NCBI GenBank assembly: GCA_013141325.1
Contig: JABFRE010000189.1
Coordinates: 1-35,952 of the forward strand
Direction of reading: 5' to 3'
DNA: 35,952 bases
DNA from: Novosphingobium sp.
Lineage (GTDB): Bacteria; Pseudomonadota; Alphaproteobacteria; Sphingomonadales; Sphingomonadaceae
The position numbers were made by a program, and so were the translations under genes. Under the pieces are notes generated by a model that saw only the letters and a list, made by a program, of their open reading frames with translations, had not been told where the DNA came from and did not search any database. Shown piece after piece: positions 8,548 through 16,811 of the stretch (positions are counted from its first letter, which is position 1; each line of letters opens with the position of its first letter).

Positions 8548-8727
8548 CGGGTTCACGCAGAGGCCACAGACGAAGAAGAGAGGCGCGGAGAGGCTGTGCC
8601 GGGCCGCAGGCCCTTCAATCGATCAACCGGTCCGGTTACCCTGACCGTCAAGATTTCAAGCGGCTTCGCCGCAAACGCAACCCCTCTGCGCCTCAATTTT
8701 CTTCTCTGCGGCCCTTGCGTGAACCCG
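8548..8727. repeat. 180-bp fold-back (MITE-like) intergenic element
   Basis: Terminal inverted repeats CGGGTTCACGC...GCGTGAACCCG, with homology extending about 45 nt into each arm (GAGGCGCGGAGAGG / CCTCTGCGCCTC). Confidence 0.65.
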
Positions 8728-8728
8728 A

Positions 8729-10249
8729 CTACCTTTCCTTGGTCGCTGAAAAGGCCAGGTCAGGATTCTTCTCCTGCTGATAGCTGACGTCCCACGCGCT
8801 GCGGGCCATGAACACCGGATCACCATCGCGGTCTTTCGCCAGGTTCGATTTGTTGAAATCGGCAAAGGCCTTGAGCGCGGCATCCGGCCCCTTGAGCCAG
8901 CGGGCGGTGTCGAACGGCGCGGCCTCCAGCATCGCCTCAACCTTGTACTCCGCCTCCAGCCGGCTGATCAGCACGTCGAGCTGCAGCTGGCCGACCACGC
9001 CGACAATCCACTGCCCGCCGATCTCGGGATAGAACACCTGAATCACGCCTTCTTCGCTGAGGTCGTCAAGCGCCTTGCGCAGCTGCTTGGTCTTGGTCGG
9101 GTCCTTCAATGCCACCCTGCGCAGGATTTCCGGCGCGAAGTTGGGCAGGCCGGTGAAGCGCACCTTGTTGGTCTCGGAGAGGGTATCGCCAACCCGCAGG
9201 GTACCGTGGTTGGGGATTCCGATGATATCGCCCGGCTCGGCGGTATCGGCGATCTCGCGGTCCTGAGCAAAGAACAGGATCGGCGAATGGATCGCCACCG
9301 GCTTGCCGCTGCCCGACGGGGTCAGCTTCATGCCGCGCCGGAAGGTGCCCGAAACCAGCCGCATGAAGGCGATCCGGTCGCGGTGCTGGGGGTCCATGTT
9401 GGCCTGGACCTTGAAGATGAAGCCGGTCACTTCCTTGCCCTCGGGCTGGACTGTGCCCTCATTGCTGGGCTGCGGGCGCGGCGGCGGGGCATACCGGGCG
9501 ATCGCGTCGATCAGTTCGGCCACACCGAAGTTCTTCAGTGCCGATCCGAAATAGACCGGGGTCAAGTCGCCGTGGCGGTAGGCCTCCAGATCGAAGGCGG
9601 GATAGCCGCCCCGGGCCAGCTCGATCTCCTCCGCGATCTCTGCCGGAATACCCTCGGCCGGGGTGCGCCGGCCCAGAAATTCGCGGCTGTCGCCTTCGGG
9701 CCGGGCGATGGTGTCCGTGGCGAAATCGAGCACGCCTTCGAACACCCCGCCCATCCCGATCGGCCAGGACATCGGCACCACATCGAGCGCGAGGGCATCG
9801 GCCACCTCGTCCAGTGTCTCGAAAACCGAGCGCCCCTCGCGGTCGACCTTGTTGACGAAGGTGATGATCGGCACGTTGCGCAGGCGGCAGACCTCGAACA
9901 GCTTGCGGGTCTGCGGCTCGATGCCCTTGGCCGCATCGATCACCATGATCGCCGAATCGACCGCAGTCAGCGTCCGGTAGGTGTCCTCGGAAAAATCCTC
10001 GTGGCCAGGCGTGTCGAGCAGGTTGAAGGTGATCCCTTCGCGCTCGAAGGTCATCACCGAGGAGGTGACCGAGATCCCGCGCTGCTGCTCGATCTTCATC
10101 CAGTCCGACCGCGCCCGCCGCGCCTGTCCCCGCGCCTTGACCTCACCCGCCAGGTGGATCGCCCCGCCCTGCAGCAGCAGCTTCTCGGTCAGCGTGGTTT
10201 TCCCCGCGTCGGGGTGCGAAATGATGGCAAAGGTACGGCGGTTGGACAT
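8729..10249 (-). CDS. prfC: Peptide chain release factor 3
   Basis: GTPase with HPDAGKTTLTEKLLLQGGAIHLAGEVKARG, DTPGHEDFSEDTYRTLTAVDSAIMVIDAAKGIE and FVNKVDREGR; about 506 aa. Confidence 0.95.
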   Translation of the reverse strand: MSNRRTFAIISHPDAGKTTLTEKLLLQGGAIHLAGEVKARGQARRARSDWMKIEQQRGISVTSSVMTFEREGITFNLLDTPGHEDFSEDTYRTLTAVDSAIMVIDAAKGIEPQTRKLFEVCRLRNVPIITFVNKVDREGRSVFETLDEVADALALDVVPMSWPIGMGGVFEGVLDFATDTIARPEGDSREFLGRRTPAEGIPAEIAEEIELARGGYPAFDLEAYRHGDLTPVYFGSALKNFGVAELIDAIARYAPPPRPQPSNEGTVQPEGKEVTGFIFKVQANMDPQHRDRIAFMRLVSGTFRRGMKLTPSGSGKPVAIHSPILFFAQDREIADTAEPGDIIGIPNHGTLRVGDTLSETNKVRFTGLPNFAPEILRRVALKDPTKTKQLRKALDDLSEEGVIQVFYPEIGGQWIVGVVGQLQLDVLISRLEAEYKVEAMLEAAPFDTARWLKGPDAALKAFADFNKSNLAKDRDGDPVFMARSAWDVSYQQEKNPDLAFSATKER

Positions 10250-10339
10250 GGGTTGCGCGCTTAGCGGGGGCGAAGCAGGAGGCCAAGCCAATAAGGCCCT
10301 CTCCATTCTCGATTCAGTCGCAACTGGCGGAAGCCGCGC

Positions 10340-10948
10340 TTACCCCAACCCGTCCTTCAACAGCGCATTGGCCACACCGGCCACATCGCCCAGATCGGCG
10401 CTGCCGTCCATCACGCCGAAGCGCAGGCCCAGGAACACGTTCATTCCCATGATCGCCCAGGCGTGGACCTCGCTGGGTTCGACGCGGAGCTCGCCCTTCG
10501 CCCGTGCGGCCTGAAGGCGTTCGAGAATGCGGGCAGCCGTATTCAGATAGTGCGCGCGCCAGTCTTCGGGCGCGACGAATTCGGCTTCGTCGATGATCCG
10601 GTAGATTTCCTTGTGTTCTCGGGCGAAGCGCAGGAAGGCTTCGAGCGCGACGCCCTCCGCCGCGACCGCGCTGCCGGTATGACCGCGCAGCACCGGGGCG
10701 ACCTGATCGCGGACCCGCCCGCTCATGTCCTGAACCAGCGCCTTGAACAGCGCCTCCTTGCTTTCGAAATAGGTGTAGAAGCTGCCCAGCGCGGCCCCGG
10801 CGCGGATTGTGATCGAGACGATCGAGCTTTCGTGAAAGCCCTTCTCGCCAAACTCCGCAGCGGCCGCGTCAAGAATCGCCCGCTGGGTGCGCCGCCCGCG
10901 CTCGGTGCGGGGAATCCGCACGGCCCTGGCGGTGCTGGCAACGTCCAT
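10340..10948 (-). CDS. TetR/AcrR family transcriptional regulator
   Basis: N-terminal HTH: RTQRAILDAAAAEFGEKGFHESSIVSITIRAGAALGSFYTYFESKEALFKALV; ATG 10948. Confidence 0.9.
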   Translation of the reverse strand: MDVASTARAVRIPRTERGRRTQRAILDAAAAEFGEKGFHESSIVSITIRAGAALGSFYTYFESKEALFKALVQDMSGRVRDQVAPVLRGHTGSAVAAEGVALEAFLRFAREHKEIYRIIDEAEFVAPEDWRAHYLNTAARILERLQAARAKGELRVEPSEVHAWAIMGMNVFLGLRFGVMDGSADLGDVAGVANALLKDGLG

Positions 10949-11049
10949 TCCCGGTTCCTCTCCCCGCCCTGCACACTCGGTGCAGTGTTGCGCCAATGCC
11001 ACGATCCGGGGTCATTCCCGCTTGCGGCGCCAGACGCAAGCATAACAAA

Positions 11050-11067
11050 GTTGAAAGTTGGTTCAAC
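11050..11067. promoter_or_regulatory. Candidate TetR operator in divergent intergenic region
   Basis: GTTGAA-AGTTGG-TTCAAC dyad next to AT-rich TATTATATAAAG between divergent tetR and the TonB-receptor gene. Confidence 0.4.
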
Positions 11068-11138
11068 TATTATATAAAGCGATTCATACGGTCAGCCCCA
11101 GAGGGTGACCATGAGGATTTTCAAGGGAGAGGACCCCG

Positions 11139-13478
11139 ATGACCGCGCACACCCTGCTTTGCCGTGCTTCGCTGATCGCAAGCGCAATGTTCAGCCTGAC
11201 CGCAGTGCCCGCTCTGGCACAGGACGTTCCGGCCGATGCGGATACTGCCACAGCCGAGGACGCGCCGATCGTCGTCATCGCCCGCCGGATCGAGGAAAAG
11301 ATCAGCGACGTTCCGATCGCGATCACCGCGCTGGGCCAGACGCAGCTTGAAAAGCAGGGCGCTTCCACGCTTGCCGGCATCCAGGGTGCCGTGCCCAACC
11401 TGAACGTGGTGCAGGGCCGCGGCTCTTCAAGCTCTGCCAACATCTTCATTCGCGGCATCGGCCAGCCCGACGCGCTGCAGACCTTTGACCCGGCGGTCGG
11501 CATCTACGTCGATGGGGTCTATTTCAGCCGCATCCAGGGCGCGCTGCTCAACCTGTTCGATGTCCAGCGGATCGAAGTTCTGCGCGGGCCGCAGGGCACG
11601 CTCTATGGCAAGAACACCATCGGCGGCGCGGTGAACGTCGTCGCCAAAAAGCCCGACTATGACACGCTGAAGGGCGAGGCTGCCTTCACCTATGGCGACT
11701 ACAACGAAACGACGGCCAAGGGCTATGTCAGCGCTCCGCTGGTCCCGGGATCGGTCGCACTGTCGCTGGCCGGCGTCTATGACAACCGCGACGGGATCGT
11801 CACCGATCCGTTGACCGGCAGGAAGTACAACGACCGCAACAACGCGGTGGGGCGCGGCATCCTGCGGGCCAAGGCTTCGGACGCGGTCGAACTGGTTCTG
11901 TCGGCCGACTACACCCGGCAGCGCAATGACCTGACTCTGGGCTATGCCACGGCGCCGCTGGTCGGGTTCGACTACAACGCCACGTTCACCGCCGCGACCC
12001 CGTTCGTTATCGGCGCGGCGGAACCTTATGGCCCCTACGCATACAAGGCATCGACCAGCTTCGGCCCCGGCAAGGGCCAGAAGCTGGATCACTGGGGTGT
12101 GTCGGGCACGATCAACGTCGATCTGAACGACAGCCTGCAGCTGAGCTCGATCACCGCCTATCGCCGCCTGCTGTCGAAGAACTATGTCGATATCGACGCC
12201 ACCCAGGCGCAGGTCGGCGACGTCTTCGTCGATGTGCGTCAACATCAGTTCAGCCAGGAAGTTCAGCTCAAGCTGACCGCCGACAAGCTCAAGGGCGTGC
12301 TCGGTGCCTACTACCTCAACGAACACATCAATTCCCATCAGGAAGCCTATGCCAACAGCTATCTGCGGTATCTGACGACGCCGCTGGGCTTTCTGCGCAC
12401 GATCGACGACGAGCAGGACACCAAGAGCTATGCCGCTTTCGGCCAGCTGACCTATGCCCTTACCGATCAGCTCTCGCTTACCGCGGGGCTGCGCTACACG
12501 CACGAAACCAAGGAATACTTCCGCACCACCACGGCGACCACCAGCCTGGGCACCACGCCGCTGCTGGTTTCGACCTTCACCTTCCCGAACAGCCTGCCCG
12601 CGCCGAACAACACCGTGAAATCGGTCAGTTTCGAAGCGTGGACGCCGATGGCCTCGCTCAGCTACAAGCCGACCGAGAACACGCTGTTCTACGTGTCGGC
12701 CAGCCGCGGCTTCAAGTCGGGCGGGTTCAACGGCCGTGCCAACAGTCTGGCCGACCTGACCCAATCGATCGGCGGCAGCAACGTGCTGGTCACCACCTTC
12801 AAGCCGGAAAACGTCTGGACCTATGAAGCCGGGTTCAAGGGCACCTTTGCCGATGGCCGGGTGTCGTTTGCGGCGGATGTCTTCCGCTCGGACTACAAGG
12901 ACTTCCAGGCGCGTGTCGGGGGCGGCAACACCGGCCTGACCGGGGGCAGCTTCCCGGTGCTCAATGCTGGCAAGCTGCGCATCCAGGGAATCGAGTTCGA
13001 AGGCATGGCTAAGCCGTGGACTGGCATGACGCTGACCGCCTCGATGGGCTATCTCGATGCCAAGTACCTGGAGTTCAACGACGGCCGCCGCGCTCCGGCG
13101 TTCTCGTGCAACCCCACCGGCACGAAGATCGTCTGCCAGCCGGCCTTCGCCCCGCCGATCACCTTCCGCGCGGGGGCCGAACAGCGCTTTCCGATGGGTG
13201 ACAGCGCCAGCCTGTCGCTGGGCGGTGACGTGCGTTTCGTCGACAAGCACTGGCTCTCGGTCGACAATCGCCCTGGCCTTTTCGAAGATGGCTATGTGGT
13301 TGGCAACGTCTACGCTCAGGTCGATTTCGACAAGTTCTACCTGCGCGGCATGGTCAAGAACATCGGCAACACGCTCTACAAGACCGACGGGCAGGAATTC
13401 AGCTCGGTCGGGAACATCCAGACCGTCTACTACGGCGACCCGCGCACCTGGCAGGTCACCGTGGGCGTCCGGTTCTAA
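11139..13478 (+). CDS. TonB-dependent outer membrane receptor
   Basis: 779 aa; signal peptide; plug region VFYSRIQGALLNLFDVQRIEVLRGPQGTLYGKNTIGGAVNVVAKKP-type motif; C-terminal aromatic GVRF. Confidence 0.93.
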   Translation: MTAHTLLCRASLIASAMFSLTAVPALAQDVPADADTATAEDAPIVVIARRIEEKISDVPIAITALGQTQLEKQGASTLAGIQGAVPNLNVVQGRGSSSSANIFIRGIGQPDALQTFDPAVGIYVDGVYFSRIQGALLNLFDVQRIEVLRGPQGTLYGKNTIGGAVNVVAKKPDYDTLKGEAAFTYGDYNETTAKGYVSAPLVPGSVALSLAGVYDNRDGIVTDPLTGRKYNDRNNAVGRGILRAKASDAVELVLSADYTRQRNDLTLGYATAPLVGFDYNATFTAATPFVIGAAEPYGPYAYKASTSFGPGKGQKLDHWGVSGTINVDLNDSLQLSSITAYRRLLSKNYVDIDATQAQVGDVFVDVRQHQFSQEVQLKLTADKLKGVLGAYYLNEHINSHQEAYANSYLRYLTTPLGFLRTIDDEQDTKSYAAFGQLTYALTDQLSLTAGLRYTHETKEYFRTTTATTSLGTTPLLVSTFTFPNSLPAPNNTVKSVSFEAWTPMASLSYKPTENTLFYVSASRGFKSGGFNGRANSLADLTQSIGGSNVLVTTFKPENVWTYEAGFKGTFADGRVSFAADVFRSDYKDFQARVGGGNTGLTGGSFPVLNAGKLRIQGIEFEGMAKPWTGMTLTASMGYLDAKYLEFNDGRRAPAFSCNPTGTKIVCQPAFAPPITFRAGAEQRFPMGDSASLSLGGDVRFVDKHWLSVDNRPGLFEDGYVVGNVYAQVDFDKFYLRGMVKNIGNTLYKTDGQEFSSVGNIQTVYYGDPRTWQVTVGVRF

Positions 13479-13490
13479 GACTTCCTCCCC

Positions 13491-13510
13491 GCCCCTGCTT
13501 CGGCAGGGGC
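13491..13510 (+). terminator. Hairpin with UUCG tetraloop downstream of the TonB-receptor gene
   Basis: GCCCCTGC-TTCG-GCAGGGGC, 8-bp perfect stem; no T-tract. Confidence 0.4.
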
Positions 13511-13520
13511 CGGTAAACTT

Positions 13521-13552
13521 GGCCGCGCCGATCCTTCGGGATCAGCGCGGCC
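13521..13552. terminator. Second UUCG hairpin overlapping the smr 3' end
   Basis: GGCCGCGCCGATCC-TTCG-GGATCAGCGCGGCC, 13 of 14 paired; contains the smr stop codon. Confidence 0.4.
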
Positions 13553-14129
13553 TCTTCATGACGATATAGAGCGCGCCATCCCCGCCATGCCGGCGGTGCG
13601 CGCCGCGGACTGCGGCGATGCGATCAGCATGCGCACCGGCTGCGAGCCAATCGAGAACCTTGGCGCGGATCGCCCCGCGCTGGGTCCCGCGATCGGCGGC
13701 GGCGGCGCTGCGCGGCTTTCCGGTAATCACCAGAACCAGCCGCGCGCCCATCGCGGCGGCCTGGGCCAGCCCATGATCGAGCCGGACATGAGCGGAATCG
13801 AGCGAATGGCCGTGGAGATCGAGCGTAAAATCCGGATGAAGCGCCGCGCGCGCAAGCTTCTTGTCCCATGAGGAATCGAGCCCGCGGCGGTCCAGCGGGC
13901 GCTGCCTTTCCTCACCGTGCCGGGGAGGGGGACCATCCCGCAGGGATGGTGGAGGGGCTTGCGCCGGTGAACCCGATGGTGCGGGAGCGCAAACACGCGT
14001 TCGCACCTCTCCGCGCTGCTTCGTCTGGGTCGCGCTGTCGTTCCGGGGCGGATGGAGCCGCTTGACCGTCCCGGCTACCCGCGCCCACAGTTCTGCCTCC
14101 TCGGGAGAAAGTCCGCGCGGCGGGCGCAT
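13542..14129 (-). CDS. Smr/MutS2-like domain protein
   Basis: LDLHGHSLDSAHVRLDHGLAQAAAMGARLVLVITGK ... VRGAHRRHGGDGALYIVMKR; ATG overlaps the mltA stop (TAATG). Confidence 0.85.
   Translation of the reverse strand: MRPPRGLSPEEAELWARVAGTVKRLHPPRNDSATQTKQRGEVRTRVCAPAPSGSPAQAPPPSLRDGPPPRHGEERQRPLDRRGLDSSWDKKLARAALHPDFTLDLHGHSLDSAHVRLDHGLAQAAAMGARLVLVITGKPRSAAAADRGTQRGAIRAKVLDWLAAGAHADRIAAVRGAHRRHGGDGALYIVMKRPR
13911..13966. repeat. Palindromic repeat-like insert inside the smr coding region
   Basis: ACCATCCC-GCA-GGGATGGT (13932-13950) flanked by G/C-rich arms (GCCGGGGAGGGGG / GGAGGGGCTTGCG); encoded peptide APPPSLRDGPPPRHGEER is atypical for the Smr family. Confidence 0.5.
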
Positions 14130-15343
14130 TACTGGGCGCTCAGGCGCTTGAGCGTTCCCCTGGGCAGCAGCAAGACCGCCTCGCCCCGCCCGCTCATTCC
14201 GCCGGCGATCTGCCGGGCTTCTGGGCCCGCGCCCCAGAAGCTGTCGAACCGGTTGGCGCCCTTGATCGCTCCGCCGGTGTCCTGCGCGATCCACAGCCCG
14301 TTGGCCTCGGCCCGGTCGAGTGCGAGCCACACCGGCGCGCCCAGCGGAACATAGGCGGGATCGGCGGCCACGCTGCTGCGGGCGCGGACCGGCACGCCCA
14401 GCGCGCCGAGCGGGGCATCGCCGGTCAGTTCCCTGAAGAACACATAGCTCTTGTTCTCACGCATCAGTGCCCTGCCCGCATCGGGGTTGTCGCGGATGTA
14501 CTGCATGATCCCCTGCATCGAGCCGGAATATTGCCCCGCCCCGCTGCCGAGTAGCCCGCGCTGGCGCATTACCGAACCGACCCCGGTGTAGGGCAGGCCG
14601 TTTTGCCCGGCATAGCCGATCCGCATCACCGTGCCGTCAGGACCGCGCAGGCGGCCAGAACCCTGGATCTGGAGGAAGAACAGCTCGACCGGATCGGCCG
14701 CCCAGCCGATTTCCAGCCCTTTTCCGCCCAGCGCACCGGCATCAATAGCGGCGCGGTCGTGATAGGGCTGGAATTTGCCTTCGGAGTCATAGCGGCCAAG
14801 CGGCTGGACGCCCTTGTCGGTCGGCGGGGCATCGCTCTCACGCGCGCGGACCAGGTCGGGCGGCAGGGCATAAACCGGCACGTCGTAACCGGGCTGGCGC
14901 GTGCGGACCCCGGCGATCTCCGGTTCGTAATACCCGGTCACGAAGGCCTGACCCGCACCCACCTTGACCGGTTCGAACCACGCTTCGAAAAAGCGGGTCG
15001 CCTGGCCTGCCGGCCAGTTGGCAGCCGCCGCGCAGGCCGGCTTCCAGTCTTCGGGCCGGGTCAGGCCGGAGGGATCGCTGCGCGTGGTCAGGCGCGGGCA
15101 GCTCTCACGGAAGGAGACCAGCGCACCGGCTGCATCATCGGCCTTGACCCCCAGCGCGGCGAAGGCCGGACCGCTGGCCACGCCGGCAAGCACGGCCGTG
15201 GCGGGCAGCGGCGGGGCAACCACGCCAGAGGGCGGGGCAACGACCGGTGCGGAGCTGCGCGGCGGCGGGATAACCCGCCCGCATGCAGACAACAGGGCGA
15301 TAAGGGCAAGCGCTGCCAGCAGACGAAGCGGCTGGCACGGCAT
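14129..15343 (-). CDS. mltA: Murein transglycosylase A (lipoprotein)
   Basis: Lipobox LLSACG; FVTGYYEPEIAGVRT, LFFLQIQGSGRLRGPDG, GYAGQNGLPYTGVG, IAQDTGGAIKGANRFDSFWGAG. Confidence 0.93.
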   Translation of the reverse strand: MPCQPLRLLAALALIALLSACGRVIPPPRSSAPVVAPPSGVVAPPLPATAVLAGVASGPAFAALGVKADDAAGALVSFRESCPRLTTRSDPSGLTRPEDWKPACAAAANWPAGQATRFFEAWFEPVKVGAGQAFVTGYYEPEIAGVRTRQPGYDVPVYALPPDLVRARESDAPPTDKGVQPLGRYDSEGKFQPYHDRAAIDAGALGGKGLEIGWAADPVELFFLQIQGSGRLRGPDGTVMRIGYAGQNGLPYTGVGSVMRQRGLLGSGAGQYSGSMQGIMQYIRDNPDAGRALMRENKSYVFFRELTGDAPLGALGVPVRARSSVAADPAYVPLGAPVWLALDRAEANGLWIAQDTGGAIKGANRFDSFWGAGPEARQIAGGMSGRGEAVLLLPRGTLKRLSAQ

Positions 15344-15349
15344 CGGGGC

Positions 15350-16021
15350 TCAGGCCTCGTCGGTTTCTTCGAGCAGCCAGTCCGGCGCTTCGGCCGAGAC
15401 ATTGCGGCTGAAGGTCCACATGTCCCGCGCTTCAACCGCATCGTCGAGCGATCCGGCGATGACCTGCCCCTCAGCATTGCGGGTGACCGCCGCGATATCG
15501 GCCAGGAACCGCACGGTGATCCGCGCCACCGGGGCTTGATAGGACGCGGCGGCGATGGTCGCCTCCTCGATCCGCACCAGCCGGTTGTCGAGCTGTTCGC
15601 CGGCTGCAGCGCGGGCATCGATCGCCTCGGCAAACTGGGCGTGGACGGCAGGATCGCAGAGCTGGGCCAAGGCGTCCTTGTCACCCTTCCAGAAGGCTTC
15701 GAGCACCATCCGGTAGGCACCCTTGGCGCCGTCGACAAAGGCGAGGGTATCAAAGCGGCGGTCGGCCGCAGCGATTTCCTTGAGCCCACGCTCGATCACG
15801 GGGGTTACGCCCGGGACCAGTGCACGCGGTGGAATCGGCCCGGTCTGGGTACCCGGCATCTCAGGCGCGAGCGGACGCGGCGCCGCATCGCCCTTGGGCT
15901 CAAAGCGCGGCTGCACGGGGCGCTCTTCATGTTCGGCACGGCGGCCGAGCACGGAATAGAGCCGCAGCCCCAGAAAGGCTGCCACCATGGCAAGGATGAC
16001 GATCTCTACGGTCTTGTCCAC
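15350..16021 (-). CDS. Tim44-like domain protein (TimA-type)
   Basis: N-terminal TM helix (VDKTVEIVILAMVAAFLGLRLYSVLGRR), then a Tim44/Tim21-like domain; between mltA and secB; GTG start. Confidence 0.8.
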   Translation of the reverse strand: MDKTVEIVILAMVAAFLGLRLYSVLGRRAEHEERPVQPRFEPKGDAAPRPLAPEMPGTQTGPIPPRALVPGVTPVIERGLKEIAAADRRFDTLAFVDGAKGAYRMVLEAFWKGDKDALAQLCDPAVHAQFAEAIDARAAAGEQLDNRLVRIEEATIAAASYQAPVARITVRFLADIAAVTRNAEGQVIAGSLDDAVEARDMWTFSRNVSAEAPDWLLEETDEA

Positions 16022-16248
16022 AATTCCAGTCCCTGCCGCATACCGCAGCACAGCAACACTCTAACGGCAAATAGGTACCAAACACAAATGAACAACGCGT
16101 GGATGGCCCACCCTGTGCAATTTTTGCGCCGAACTTGTGTCTTTTGCGTGGCGGGCCCGATCCGGGCCGCTTTGCCGTTGCCGCTGCGCCGCCGCAGTGC
16201 TAGGCGCGCCGCCAATTCTGCAACACTTTATCGGAAAGCCAAAGCACC

Positions 16249-16773
16249 ATGTCCGACGACGGCAGCATCATCACCGATCTGGGCCTTGAAGCGCCCCTTC
16301 CCAACGGCGCCGATACGTCGCCGGCCGCCGGGATCATCTCGCAATACGTCAAGGATCTGTCGGTCGAGGTTCCCAATTCGCCCGACGCCTTCCAATGGCA
16401 GGATCCGCCGCAGATCGACGTGCAGTTCAATATCAGCGCCCGCACGATCAACGACGAGGTCAGCGAGATCGCCCTCAAGATCGAAATCGCCTCGAAGTGC
16501 CAGGCCGGAACCGCCTTCATCGTCGACCTGACCTATTGCGGGCTGGTGGGCATGCGCAACCTCGACGAAGGTTCGATGCACGCCTTCACCTATGCCGAAG
16601 CGCCGCGGATCCTGTTCCCGTTTGCCCGCCGCGTCGTGTCCGATGCGGTGCGTGATGCCGGCTTCCCGCCGCTGCTGCTGGAACCGATTGATTTCAACGG
16701 TCTCTATGTTCAGCAGCTGCAGGCCCAACAGGCCGCCGGCGAAGGCGAAGACGCCCCGGCTGGCGAGGCCTGA
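16249..16773 (+). CDS. secB: Protein-export chaperone SecB
   Basis: QYVKDLSVEVPNSPDAFQWQDPPQIDVQFNI ... CGLVGM ... AEAPRILFPFARRVVSDAVRDAGFPPLLLEPIDFNGLY. Confidence 0.95.
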   Translation: MSDDGSIITDLGLEAPLPNGADTSPAAGIISQYVKDLSVEVPNSPDAFQWQDPPQIDVQFNISARTINDEVSEIALKIEIASKCQAGTAFIVDLTYCGLVGMRNLDEGSMHAFTYAEAPRILFPFARRVVSDAVRDAGFPPLLLEPIDFNGLYVQQLQAQQAAGEGEDAPAGEA

Positions 16774-16811
16774 GCGCGGACGCGGCCTGACGCGGCGGGG
16801 GGAGGCTGCGG

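Noticed and set aside
9206-10264. 352-aa antisense ORF opposite prfC
   Set aside because: Same GC-driven antisense openness; prfC itself is unambiguous.
11427-13250. 607-aa antisense ORF opposite the TonB-receptor gene
   Set aside because: Long open antisense frames are expected in high-GC genes; composition is Arg/Gly/Ala-rich with no recognisable domain.
16154-16168. GGCCCG-ATC-CGGGCC hairpin upstream of secB
   Set aside because: Short, no T-tract, in a very GC-rich stretch; likely chance.
14603-16531. 642-aa antisense ORF across mltA and the Tim44-like gene
   Set aside because: Opposite two well-supported genes and extends into secB; low-complexity translation, a GC artefact.
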